Assembly: GCA_037893245.1 (NCBI GenBank)
Contig: JBAIAA010000013.1
Span: forward strand, 1,240,001 to 1,304,000
Direction of reading: 5' to 3'
Source of the DNA: Crossaster papposus
Lineage: Eukaryota; Echinodermata; Asteroidea; Velatida; Solasteridae
DNA length: 64,000 nt
The notes beneath the pieces are model-generated. The model did not search any database. It worked only from the letters and a program-made list of their open reading frames with translations, and was not told the DNA's origin. Position 1 is the first letter of the stretch; each line of letters starts with the position of its first letter. The translations under genes and the position numbers were made by a program. Below, piece after piece: positions 22,510 through 32,590 of this stretch.

Positions 22510-23085
22510 GTAGACTTTTTCGCATTTAATTTTTTTCCGCATTTTTCTTTTTTTCGCATTTTTGGTTTTTTCGCATTTTTGTTTTTTTCGCATTTTATTT
22601 TTTTTCCGCATTTTTGTCTTTTTCGCATTTTTGTCTTTTTCGCATTGTTTTTTTTTCCGCATTTTTGTCTTTTTCGCCATTTTTGTCTTTTTCGCATTTT
22701 ATTTTTTTCCGCATTTTTGTCTTTTTCGCATTTTATTTTTTTCCGCATTTTTGTTTTTTTCGCATTTTTGTCTTTTTCGCATTTTGGTCTTTTTCGCATT
22801 TTATTTTTTTCCGCATTTTTGTCTTTTTCGCATTTAATTTTTTTCCGCTTTTTTGTCTTTTTCGCATTTTATTTGTTTCCGCATTTTTGTCTTTTTCGCA
22901 TTTTATTTGTTTCCGCATTTTTGTCTTTTTCGCATTTTATTTGTTTCCGCATTTTTGTCTTTTTCGCATTTTATTTGTTTCCGCATTTTTGTCTTTTTGC
23001 GCATTTTATTTTTTTCCGCATTTTTGTCTTTTTTGCATTTTATTTTTTTCCGCATTTTTGTCTTTTTCGCATTCTTTTTTTTTCA
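22510..23085 (+). repeat. 17-bp T-rich satellite array
   Basis: About 34 T-rich units, sharing variant units with 13694-14402 (TTTGTTTCCGC), so the two blocks are related by duplication. Confidence 0.92.
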
Positions 23086-23600
23086 AGTCCCCCCTTGCGA
23101 CAAGTCCCCCCTTGCGACAAGTCCCCCCTCGCGACAAGTCCCCCCTCGCGACAAGTCCCCCCTCGCGACAAGTCCCCCCTCGCGACAAGTCCCCCCTCGC
23201 GACAAGTCCCCCCTCGCGACAAGTCCCCCCTCGCGACAAGTCCCCCCTCGCGACAAGTCCCCCCTCGCGACAAGTCCCCCCTCGCGACAAGTCCCCCCTC
23301 GCGACAAGTCCCCCCTCGCGACAAGTCCCCCCTCGCGACAAGTCCCCCCTCGCGACAAGTCCCCCCTCGCGACAAGTCCCCCCTCGCGACAAGTCCCCCC
23401 TCGCGACAAGTCCCCCCTCGCGACAAGTCCCCCCTCGCGACAAGTCCCCCCTCGCGACAAGTCCCCCCTCGCGACAAGTCCCCCCTCGCATTCGCATCAA
23501 TTTGTATTCGCATCAATTTGTATTCGCATCAATTTGTATTCGCATCAATTTGTATTCGCATCAATTTGTATTCGCATTTAATAGCAGACTTTTTCGCATT
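23086..23600 (+). repeat. C-rich 17-bp array then 16-bp repeats
   Basis: About 24 C-rich units (to 23490), then five ATTCGCATCAATTTGT units. Confidence 0.94.
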
Positions 23601-24103
23601 AGAAGTTTTTTCCTCATTTTTTTTTTTCAGATTTTTTTTTTTGCATTCTAATTAGAATTCTTTGAATTCTTCCTTGCATTCAAAGAATCTTTAATCGACA
23701 CACTGTTTCAGGCCCGTACGCAGGGGGGGTGCGACGGTTGCGTACGCACCAAATTACCAAAAGGTCCACATTTTTGGGGGGTAAATAATGGTATTTTGAT
23801 GTAGAAATAACAGTACTGGCACACAAAAAATGTGGGTTTCATTTTTGGTCCTATCAGTACAAATTCGCACCCCCCATAAAAAAATCCTGCATAAGGGTCT
23901 GTATTTGACGCAATGTTTGACCCATTGGTCAATACATTCTTTGATACATTCTTCTATACATTCTTCGAATTTGAATTCACGTTCTTAAAATTCTTTTTGC
24001 ACTCGGATTTTTGCAAGTTCTTAGAATTGTTATTTCTTAGAATTTTTAAAATTATTTTTTGCATTCGCATTTTGTTGTCGCACTCGGAGTTCTGCAAGTT
24101 CTT

Positions 24104-24655
24104 TTAAAAAGGTGTGTGCTTGTTGAGACCACCTCGGTGAACCACCGTCTACCAAACAGAGATGAGGGCAAATCGTGCATCCTGGGGGGCGTCAAGTCGG
24201 CATGGTGTGGTACAATTGGTGCGTTACTGGTTGGTGCTAATTGTGAAATGGACATAATGGATATTTTGCAATGTTATGTTGTAAAAGGCCACACTCAAAA
24301 GCATTTCCTAAGCCTAACCCTAACTCCACTCTAACCTTAACTCTAACCGTAACCCCTAACTCTAACCGTAACCCCTAACTTTAACCCTAACCCCTAACCC
24401 TAACCGTAACCCCTAACTCTAACCGTAACCCCTAACTCTAACCGTAACCCCTAACTCTAACCGTAACCCCTAACCCTAACCGTAACTGTAATCATAATCC
24501 TAACCCTAACCCTAACCTTAGCACCAACCGGTAACGCCCATTTTGTACCACAACCAAGCCGACTTGACGCCCCCTAAGATGCACGATTTGTCCTCATCTC
24601 TGTTTGGTAGACGGTGGTTCACCGAGGTGGTCTTGACAAGCTCACACCTTTTTAA
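24104..24655. mobile_element. Fold-back element with telomere-like loop, copy D
   Basis: Same arms and TTAA tips as copy A; loop at about 24313-24516. Confidence 0.75.
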
Positions 24656-25446
24656 TCGTCACCGAGGTACTAGCGGCCAACCCGCACCAGGGGAAAACTG
24701 GGTAGTATTCTGTACTGTACCCCAAATAAATGCCTAGGGCGTTAGGGTAAAAAAATACTTTACATTTGTTGCCTTTAATAATCCATTTTCATGAAACTCG
24801 TCGTAACTTCAATGCATCTCAGGTTGCAGCTGTGTCGTGTCCTATGAATCATTTCACAAAGCACAAAAGTACAACTTGTAATAGGTGTATTTTTAGTACA
24901 ATACAATGACTTGTATGTATTTTTTAGCACATAGTAAATAGTCATGATATTTAAACAGCAAAGAGTCGTCGAAAGGTTTCCGAAACGTATTAGTGGCGGA
25001 TGTTGGACTTATTTCAAGTTTTAACTCCATTAATCAAGGTTTCAATTCGCATTGGAGGGTGGGTGTACAGATACCCTGCACATTTTTTTCGTGATTCAAA
25101 ATGGATGACGGTAAACATGTCACAAGTAAGACTGGCAATATCTGTCAGCCACCGGCACACAGCAAGCAGGTTTTTCATTCCCTACCTGATTTATATGTCG
25201 ATTTTCCCCAGAATATTCTTCTGGGGTTTTTCTCCCACCTCTAAAACTGTAATTTCTTTTGTCTGCTCTACAGGTTTATATTTTGTGCAGCTCAATAAAG
25301 ATGCGTCTAAGACGGGAGGTGAATTGTTACTTGCCAATTTGTATGCAGTCAAGTGCTTCTTTGCATTGTTTTCGACTGGCATTTGAGGTAACAGAAAATG
25401 ATTTAAATATGTAATGCAGATAAAATTAAGTACACGTTTTATTTAA

Positions 25447-25743
25447 AGGTTGGGTACACCATTTGTAATTGCTTGAATTATCATGAATGGGTGGATTTGG
25501 GGGGTTGTATTTTATAGTAAATATCATTTAAATGACCTGTCCAAAGTTTTACTATCATGGATGCCGAGAAAAGCACGAAAAACAGCGTTTGTTTTCAACC
25601 GGCGTCGAGCAGTTATTTTTATGTTGTTATTGTTTTTTTCGCGCTCGCCGTCTGGCGATCGCGAGTTTTGTTTTATAAAATTAAATTTTTCGGAATAATA
25701 TCAGAATATCTAGAGCAATCATTTTGCTGGACGCCTAAAATCA
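25447..25743 (+). mobile_element. 380-bp MITE, copy D, 3' end lost
   Basis: Left end intact; the last roughly 85 bp are replaced by histone 3' sequence. Confidence 0.75.
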
Positions 25744-25756
25744 AAACAAACCGAAC

Positions 25757-25772
25757 GGCCCTTTTCAGGGCC
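25757..25772 (+). terminator. Histone 3' stem-loop, orphan (unit 1)
   Basis: GGCCCTTTTCAGGGCC is a perfect six-base stem with the TTTC loop of replication-dependent histone mRNAs. AAAGAGAGAT about 14 bp downstream resembles the histone downstream element. No histone coding sequence lies upstream, only the truncated MITE, so the gene it served has been lost. Confidence 0.85.
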
Positions 25773-26191
25773 AATACTTTTTTTAAAGAGAGATTAATTC
25801 CAATAGCGTTTTCTGTAGAGTTTGGAAAGTTAAATTCGGTTACTATTGGTAAATACGAATTTTAACTGGCCAGGGTTCCGGAGAACGGATTAATAAAATC
25901 ATTAAGATTAGTCTCTATTCATTTAGTTTTTTTATGTGTCTTCTGTTTTTGTTGTCTCCCTCCCCCCTTATTTCTTTTACTTTTAATTCGGTGAAAAAAA
26001 AAAGGTAATTTCCTGGCCATGTACACAATTGTTTATGCAGTCGTTTTGTGTCATATTTTTGCAAAAGGGGAACTCTTCGTTACATTGGATGGCACGCAAG
26101 TTTACCCGGCGTTTGGGGCAAAACAAATAATGTGTAAAACCACACCGGATTGTTGACGTTTACCGAATATAATAAATAGGTGGGTGCTCTA

Positions 26192-26222
<31 letters not shown>
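26192..26222 (+). repeat. (ATT)n microsatellite
   Basis: Nine to ten ATT units; the equivalent in unit 2 is near 28990. Confidence 0.9.
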
Positions 26223-26226
<4 letters not shown>

Positions 26227-26365
26227 TGTTTGTTTCTTGGTTTTCATTCGGAGAGATAGCTTTTGCATTCTTTGCGAATGCGTGTCACTTTGCACGCGTA
26301 CATATTTCGTCACGCTTGGGTGATTGTGTGGACAATGCGTGTATGCCCAGAATCCTATCGGGTGC

Positions 26366-26373
26366 CATAAAAG
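26366..26373 (+). promoter_or_regulatory. TATA-like box of H2B pseudogene 1
   Basis: CATAAAAG lies about 70 bp before the ATG at 26437. No CCAAT box is obvious upstream. Confidence 0.45.
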
Positions 26374-26436
26374 TCGTCCCGGCATGCTTGACCTTCTATT
26401 CGATCGCACGATCACATACACTCATCTACTCCAATC

Positions 26437-26748
26437 ATGGCTCTTAAAATTAGCGGAAAAGGCCAGAAGAAGGCAGGCAACACCAAGGCTCCGGTCAGCA
26501 TAAACAAGAAGAGGCGCCGGCGTCGCAAGGAGAGCTACGGCATCTACATCTAAAAAGTCATGAAACAGGTGCACCCGGCCCCGACACAGGAGTCTCAAGC
26601 AAGGCAATGAGCATCATGAACAGCTTTGTCGACCATCTCAAGTCGTGAAGTGCAGACTGCAGTACGTCTAATCCTCCCGGGAGAGCTTGCCAAGCATGCA
26701 GTCAGCGAAGGAACCAAGGCCGTCACCAAGTATACTACTTCAAAATAG
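26437..26748 (+). pseudogene. H2B: Histone H2B pseudogene, unit 1
   Basis: The start MALKISGKGQKK and the KKRRRRRKESYGIYI core are clear histone H2B (nucleosome core subunit). A TAA (26551-26553) stands where the family has the Tyr of GIYIYKV. After it KVMKQVHP is recognisable, then an extra 5 bp (GGCCC area, near 26576) relative to unit 2 shifts the frame. The alpha2-to-alphaC part between NSFV and [13 protein letters not shown] is deleted, with a second shift, yet the C-terminus [20 protein letters not shown] and TAG stop remain. It cannot make H2B. Confidence 0.92.
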
Positions 26749-26791
26749 GGTGACCGAGGAAAAAACAAAACGAAAAACATAATAACCAAAC

Positions 26792-26807
26792 GGCTCTTTT
26801 CAGAGCC
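26792..26807 (+). terminator. Histone 3' stem-loop of H2B (unit 1)
   Basis: GGCTCTTTTCAGAGCC, the canonical histone mRNA stem-loop, 43 bp after the H2B stop, followed by AAAAAGAGATG. Confidence 0.93.
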
Positions 26808-27700
26808 AACACAATTTTAAAAAAGAGATGCGACTGTTCGATTTGTGTTACTAATTCAGTCAATATTTGTAGGTTGTACAACCGTTCGGGTAGTGTTCCC
26901 GTCTTTACATTCCCCTGACCTTAAAAGGAGAAAAGAAGATCAACATTAACATTCTGTTCTCGTCGCCTTTGAAAACAAATATGTGACTTGAAAAGGCATG
27001 ACGGAGAAAAGTATTTCTGTAGTATTTGGAGTTCTATTGTTTGACACTCTTGTAAAGAGCAATTCGTTAGCTTTCCAATGATACCAAAAGTAGTTATGTA
27101 CATCATTTAATTACAATGATATATACCACAGCAGGGCTGACAGTGCACCGCCCAACTTTAGCGATCGAATTTTTAAAACCAAAATATCGCTTTGACCAAA
27201 ACAATTATACGCGTGCCCACCAACAACAAAATTGACAAATGGGGCGTCATTGTTAATTTAGCCTCAGTAGGTCACGTAAGAATTTCAAATGGCGGCACAG
27301 CCTTTTGTTATTCATCACCTGTGCGCGCACTGGTTTCAGTTAATTCAGTCTCCATTACGAGAAGTATTGGTTTATTGTTTGATGTATGTTTAATATATGT
27401 GTTTGTCATATCTCCGTGCAGACAAATCCGTGACAGTTTTCAATGCGGTATATGACGGCCGATGTGCGGCCAGCGTGGAGGCAGGTCAATCGGTAGGCAA
27501 CAGGGACACTCCGTCGGAATGACAGAAATCGTCTGAGAAAACAGGTAAGGTTTTTGGGTGCTTTGAGTTTTTGCTGTTATAATTTCATCGCTTAGATTGA
27601 AGACAGACAGACAGACCTCGTTCAAAAAATGTATCTCTGTCTCCACGCATCCAAAAAATGGATGCGGTGCACTCAACCGTACAGTCAGTGTGTCGCGCGT
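26808..27700. other. H2B-H2A intergenic spacer
   Basis: No gene is seen. The standard tandem order of many invertebrate clusters would place another core histone nearby; none is present. It is nearly identical in unit 2. Confidence 0.6.
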
Positions 27701-27701
27701 G

Positions 27702-27747
27702 ATTGGCTACTTGGCGTGCTTCGACCAATCTACCGAAACGCTATAAC
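27702..27747 (+). promoter_or_regulatory. H2A promoter (unit 1): two CCAAT boxes and TATA-like box
   Basis: ATTGG (27702-27706, inverted CCAAT), CCAAT (27725-27729) and TATAAC (27742-27747) precede the ATG by 116, 93 and 76 bp, a normal layout for a replication-dependent histone gene. Confidence 0.65.
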
Positions 27748-27817
27748 TAGTGCCGTCACCCCCCTCGTACGGCACTTTCACTGCAGATCGCAATCTACTG
27801 CCACCAATTACTTCAAG

Positions 27818-28195
27818 ATGACTGGACGAGGAAAGAGCGGAAAAGCAAGAAGCAAGGCCAGGAGCAGGTCCTCAAGGGCGGGACTGCAGTTCCCCGTGGG
27901 TCGTGTTCATCGATTTTTGCGAAGCGGCAACTACGCTGATCGGGTTGGAGCCGGTGCACCGGTCTACTTGGCAGCCGTGATGGAATACCTGACCGCAGGG
28001 ATCCTGGAGCTGGCCGGTAACGCAGCACGAGACAATAAGAAGACGAGAATTAACCCTCGACACCTGCAGCTTGCTATACGCAACGACGAAGAGCTTAACA
28101 AGTTGATGAGTGGAGTTACCATCGCGCAAGGCGGTGTGTTTCCCAACATCCAGCAAGTACTTCTGCCCGAAAAGACCGCCAAAGTATCAAAGTAA
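27818..28195 (+). CDS. H2A: Histone H2A, unit 1
   Basis: The intact frame of 125 residues starts at [11 protein letters not shown], which is the H2A start; the longer upstream frame from 27629 is 5' leader, given the TATA-like box at 27742. The docking and fold residues [23 protein letters not shown] and NDEELNKL are present. H2A pairs with H2B in the nucleosome. Departures from the family include Gly at the acidic-patch position normally Glu in [24 protein letters not shown] and GVFPNIQQV. Near the C-terminus this copy has LLPEKT where unit 2 and the family have LLPKKT. Whether it is expressed is unknown. Confidence 0.93.
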   Translation: MTGRGKSGKARSKARSRSSRAGLQFPVGRVHRFLRSGNYADRVGAGAPVYLAAVMEYLTAGILELAGNAARDNKKTRINPRHLQLAIRNDEELNKLMSGVTIAQGGVFPNIQQVLLPEKTAKVSK

Positions 28196-28234
28196 TACAA
28201 ACAAATTACTTGGCCTCCAAATACAAAACCAAAA

Positions 28235-28250
28235 GGCTCTTTTTAGGGCC
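28235..28250 (+). terminator. Histone 3' stem-loop of H2A (unit 1)
   Basis: GGCTCTTTTTAGGGCC: the stem pairs with one G-T wobble, loop TTTT with A following. It lies 40 bp after the stop, followed by ACAAGAGAGAAA. Confidence 0.88.
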
Positions 28251-28557
28251 ACCACATAATTACAAGAGAGAAACGCCGCTGTCATGAATGGGTGGATTTG
28301 GGGGGTTGTATTTTATAGTAAATATCATTTAAATGACCTGTCCAAAGTTTTACTATCATGGATGCCGAGAAAAGCACGAAAAACAGCGTTTGTTTTCAAC
28401 CGGCGTCGAGCAGTTATTTTTATGTTGTTATTGTTTTTTCCGCGCTCGCCGTCTGGCGATCGCGAGTTTTGTTTTATAAAATTCAATTTTTCGGAATAAT
28501 ATCAGAATATCTAGAGCAATCATTTTGCTGGACGCCTAAAATCAAAACAAACCGAAC

Positions 28558-28573
28558 GGCCCTTTTCAGGGCC
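28558..28573 (+). terminator. Histone 3' stem-loop, orphan (unit 2)
   Basis: Same GGCCCTTTTCAGGGCC as in unit 1, again without a gene in front. Confidence 0.85.
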
Positions 28574-28989
28574 AATACTTTTTTTAAAGAGAGATTAATT
28601 CCAATAGCGTTTTCTGTAGAGTTTGGAAAGTTAAATTCGGTTACTATTGGTAAATACGAATTTTAACTGGCCAGGGTTCCGGAGAACGGATTAATAAAAT
28701 CATTAAGATTAGTCTCTATTCATTTAGTTTTTTTATGTGTCTTCTGTTTTTGTTGTCTCCCCCCCCCTATTTCTTTTACTTTTAATTCGGTGAAAAAAAA
28801 AAGGTAATTTCCTGGCCATGTACACAATTGTTTATGCAGTCGTTTTGTGTCATATTTTTGAAAACGGGAACTCTTCGTTACATTGGATGGCACGCAAGTT
28901 TACCCGGCGTTTGGGGCAAAACAAATAATGTGTAAAACCACACCGGATTGTTGACGTTTACCGAATATAATAAATAGGTGGGTGCTCTA

Positions 28990-29024
<35 letters not shown>

Positions 29025-29234
29025 TGTTTGTTTCTTGGTTTTCATTCGGAGAGATAGCTTTTGCATTCTTTGCGAATGCGTGTCACTTTGCACGCGTACA
29101 TATTTCTTCACGCTTGGGTGATTGTGTGGACAATGCGTGTATGCCCAGAATCCTATCGGGTGCCATAAAAGTCGTCCCGGCATGCTTGACCTTCTATTCG
29201 ATCGCACGATCACATACACTCATCTACTCCAATC

Positions 29235-29541
29235 ATGGCTCCTAAAATTAGCGGAAAAGGCCAGAAGAAGGCAGGCAACACCAAGGCTCCGGTCAGCATA
29301 AACAAGAAGAGGCGCCGGCGTCGCAAGGAGAGCTACGGCATCTACATCTAAAAAGTCATGAAACAGGTGCACCCCGACACAGGAATCTCAAGCAAGGCAA
29401 TGAGCATCATGAACAGCTTTGTCGACCATCTCAAGTCGTGAAGTGCAGACTGCAGTACGTCTAATCCTCCCGGGAGAGCTTGCCAAGCATGCAGTCAGCG
29501 AAGGAACCAAGGCCGTCACCAAGTATACTACTTCAAAATAG
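29235..29541 (+). pseudogene. H2B: Histone H2B pseudogene, unit 2
   Basis: It has the same Tyr-to-TAA stop (29349-29351) and the same internal deletion as unit 1, so both lesions predate the duplication. It starts MAPKISGKGQ (Pro where unit 1 has Leu) and keeps [18 protein letters not shown] in frame after the stop because it lacks the 5-bp insertion of unit 1. Confidence 0.92.
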
Positions 29542-29584
29542 GGTGACCGAGGAAAAAACAAAACGAAAAACATAATAACCAAAC

Positions 29585-29600
29585 GGCTCTTTTCAGAGCC
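29585..29600 (+). terminator. Histone 3' stem-loop of H2B (unit 2)
   Basis: GGCTCTTTTCAGAGCC, identical to unit 1. Confidence 0.93.
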
Positions 29601-30494
29601 AACACAATTTTAAAAAAGAGATGCGACTGTTCGATTTGTGTTACTAATTCAGTCAATATTTGTAGGTTGTACAACCGTTCGGGTAGTGTTCCCGTCTTTA
29701 CATTCCCCTGACCTTAAAAGGAGAAAAGAAGATCAACATTAACATTCTGTTTTCGTCGCCTTTGAAAACAAATATGTGACTTGAAAAGGCATGACGGAGA
29801 AAAGTATTTCTGTAGTATTTGGAGTTCTATTGTTTGACACTCTTGTAAAGAGCAATTCGTTAGCTTTCCAATGATACCAAAAGTAGTTATGTACATCATT
29901 TAATTACAATGATATATACCACAGCAGGGCTGACAGTGCACCGCCCAACTTTAGCGATCGAATTTTTAAAACCAAAATATCGCTTTGACCAAAACAATTA
30001 TACGCGTGCCCACCAACAACAAAATTGACAAATGGGGCGTCATTGTTAATTTAGCCTCAGTAGGTCACGTAAGAATTTCAAATGGCGGCACAGCCTTTTG
30101 TTATTCATCACCTGTGCGCGCACTGGTTTCAGTTAATTCAGTCTCCATTACGAGAAGTATTGGTTTATTGTTTGATGTATGTTTAATATATGTGTTTGTC
30201 ATATCTCCGTGCAGACAAATCCGTGACAGTTTTCAATGCGGTATATGACGGCCGATGTGCGGCCAGCGTGGAGGCAGGTCAATCGGTAGGCAACAGGGAC
30301 ACTCCGTCGGAATGACAGAAATCGTCTGAGAAAACAGGTAAGGTTTTTGGGTGCTTTGAGTTTTTGCTGTTATAATTTCATCGCTTAGATTGAAGACAGA
30401 CAGACAGACCTCGTTCAAAAAATGTATCTCTGTCTCCACGCATCCAAAAAATGGATGCGGTGCACTCAACCGTACAGTCAGTGTGTCGCGCGTG

Positions 30495-30540
30495 ATTGGC
30501 TACTTGGCGTGCTTCGACCAATCTACCGAAACGCTATAAC
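30495..30540 (+). promoter_or_regulatory. H2A promoter (unit 2)
   Basis: ATTGG, CCAAT and TATAAC at the same spacing as in unit 1. Confidence 0.65.
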
Positions 30541-30610
30541 TAGTGCCGTCACCCCCCTCGTACGGCACTTTCACTGCAGATCGCAATCTACTGCCACCAA
30601 TTACTTCAAG

Positions 30611-30988
30611 ATGACTGGACGAGGAAAGAGCGGAAAAGCAAGAAGCAAGGCCAGGAGCAGGTCCTCAAGGGCGGGACTGCAGTTCCCCGTGGGTCGTGTT
30701 CATCGATTTTTGCGAAGCGGCAACTACGCTGATCGGGTTGGAGCCGGTGCACCGGTCTACTTGGCAGCCGTGATGGAATACCTGACCGCAGGGATCCTGG
30801 AGCTGGCCGGTAACGCAGCACGAGACAATAAGAAGACGAGAATTAACCCTCGACACCTGCAGCTTGCTATACGCAACGACGAAGAGCTTAACAAGTTGAT
30901 GAGTGGAGTTACCATCGCGCAAGGCGGTGTGTTTCCCAACATCCAGCAAGTACTTCTGCCCAAAAAGACCGCCAAAGTATCAAAGTAA
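30611..30988 (+). CDS. H2A: Histone H2A, unit 2
   Basis: 125 residues, identical to unit 1 except for the family-typical Lys in LLPKKT. The same acidic-patch Glu-to-Gly change is present, so it predates the duplication. The start, TATA and CCAAT arguments are as for unit 1. Confidence 0.93.
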   Translation: MTGRGKSGKARSKARSRSSRAGLQFPVGRVHRFLRSGNYADRVGAGAPVYLAAVMEYLTAGILELAGNAARDNKKTRINPRHLQLAIRNDEELNKLMSGVTIAQGGVFPNIQQVLLPKKTAKVSK

Positions 30989-31027
30989 TACAAACAAATT
31001 ACTTGGCCTTCAAATACAAAACCAAAA

Positions 31028-31043
31028 GGCTCTTTTTAGGGCC
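31028..31043 (+). terminator. Histone 3' stem-loop of H2A (unit 2)
   Basis: GGCTCTTTTTAGGGCC as in unit 1. Confidence 0.88.
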
Positions 31044-31080
31044 ACCACATAATTACAAGAGAGAAACGCCGCTGTCTGTC

Positions 31081-32550
31081 TGTTCTTCATTTTTAAATAA
31101 AGTTTTAAAAGAGACAAAGTTAGATATTACATTTGTAGATTTTCAAGAACTTTTTACTTACACGGCCATTTACATTTTCCACTTTTATTTACACTTTCAC
31201 AGCCAAAGGCCCGCTGGGTTTGTCCAATAGCTTCGTTTATTTTGTAAAGAATTTTCCCTTTTTCTGCTTATAAAAACATTGAGAAAGTGTTTGTTTTCAT
31301 CCTCGCGCGGGTGTGTTTTAACGTGTATCCAGGTGACATTCAATAGATATGAAACTAGCTCATTAAATATGCAACGCGCGCACTGTGACTTCAACAAAGC
31401 AAAAAGAAATACGCGTTGTGTCTGTACTCTATATATATACACGTACTACGCGTACTGTACAGTACATGCATGTTCAGTTTGTAAAAGTACGTGAATGATA
31501 TTATACCCGTGACCCAGCACATCAAAATCAAGAATAAGTCGGAAAATGACTTTCAGAGATATAAATATAATAAGATTGGAAATTCAATAAGCTTTGTAAT
31601 GACATCCATCACAAGCCTTTAGCTCGGAAATTATTGGTTACGAGTTACAGACTAGGGATGGGTGTGATTAGAAAGCCTATGGAATTTCCAATGTTACTAT
31701 GTACATATCGCGAATTGTCATTTCCCGCTTATTAGTGATTTTGATATCCTGGATCACATTTTCATGGATTTAACAAAAACATTGGAAATGTGGTGAGTTG
31801 ACACTTCGCGTGTGGTCTATTAGCTTTGTTCTCGTGTTCTGTTTTACCTGGGCCCAATTTCATAACAAATGTAAGCACACCAATTTGCTTACCTCAAAAC
31901 ATTTTCCTTGGACAAACTGCCATTTCCAAAAATGTCTGAAGATTTTCGAACACGTTCTATTGACGGTCGGGTATTATCGTTAACGTTCGCGACTACAATT
32001 TCGACGTCTGGATGTACACAATTAAATGGTCAGGCAATGGAACCAGACTATTTTCACCGCCCACAACAAATGAACCGGCCTGAACCATTGACCTCTATAG
32101 AGGTCAGTGGCCTGAACGGTAAACGATCGAGGCGCGGTTGTGCAGAAGGGCGCCATCTATCGGCGCTCTCGTACCGATAGGTCGGTGTATTTACAGCGGC
32201 GAGGCGCAGTGCAGCATGGCGATAATTATGATACCAGTCGCATTTTTCAAGTGACTTTTGGTTAAAAAAATGAATTTGTAAAAGAATATTGTCGATGTGT
32301 ATGAAAATGTGTTATGAAAACCCCCAAGCTCATATTGATGTAAATATTGATGTAAATTAACAGGCCAAAAGTTGGTAATTTCTCTAAACGGGTTTTGTCG
32401 GGTTTGCGTCGGGCTCTGTGAGGAGTCCTTGTATTGACCCCAAATACACAAATTAGAAAAATTAAAATATAAATATTATTCGGATGAGAACAATGGTCGG
32501 GGATATCAATTTGCATGCATAATTCCAGAGCGCCCTATTGGTTCAATATC
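31081..32550. other. Intron sequence without recognised genes
   Basis: No gene or known repeat is recognised. It contains a perfect 18-bp palindrome TGACCTCTATAGAGGTCA at 32089-32106 between two GGCCTGAAC direct repeats. Confidence 0.55.
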
Positions 32551-32557
32551 AATCGTT

Positions 32558-32590
32558 ATCGCTTCTCGGCCTTTTGGCTAAGATCATGTG
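32558..32590 (+). pseudogene. U2 snRNA 5'-end fragment
   Basis: ATCGCTTCTCGGCCTTTTGG followed by CTAAGATCA matches the first 29 nt of animal U2 snRNA exactly, covering stem-loop I. After that similarity ends and the branch-site-pairing region is not preserved. No Pol II snRNA promoter was identified, so a truncated pseudogene is likely. Confidence 0.8.

Larger units (their letters stand above)
23670..25743 (+). repeat. Large composite repeat unit D (truncated)
   Basis: Copy of units A-C: G-rich MITE 23709-23901, fold-back element 24104-24655, MITE from 25447. Identity stops inside the MITE after GCCTAAAATCA, where histone 3' flank begins. Confidence 0.87.
25483..28283 (+). repeat. Histone tandem unit 1 (2801 bp)
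   Basis: It repeats at 28284-31080 at very high identity. Each unit runs from inside the MITE through an orphan histone stem-loop, a TAT microsatellite, H2B pseudogene and H2A gene. The joint is GCCGCTGTC followed by ATGAATGGGTGG. Confidence 0.93.
28284..31080 (+). repeat. Histone tandem unit 2
   Basis: Second copy of 25483-28283. It begins with a MITE piece (28284-28543) and contains the orphan stem-loop, TAT repeat, H2B pseudogene and H2A. Confidence 0.93.

Noticed and set aside
27629-28195. 188-residue H2A with N-terminal extension
   Set aside because: The extension contains the CCAAT and TATA-like promoter elements; the normal H2A start is at 27818.
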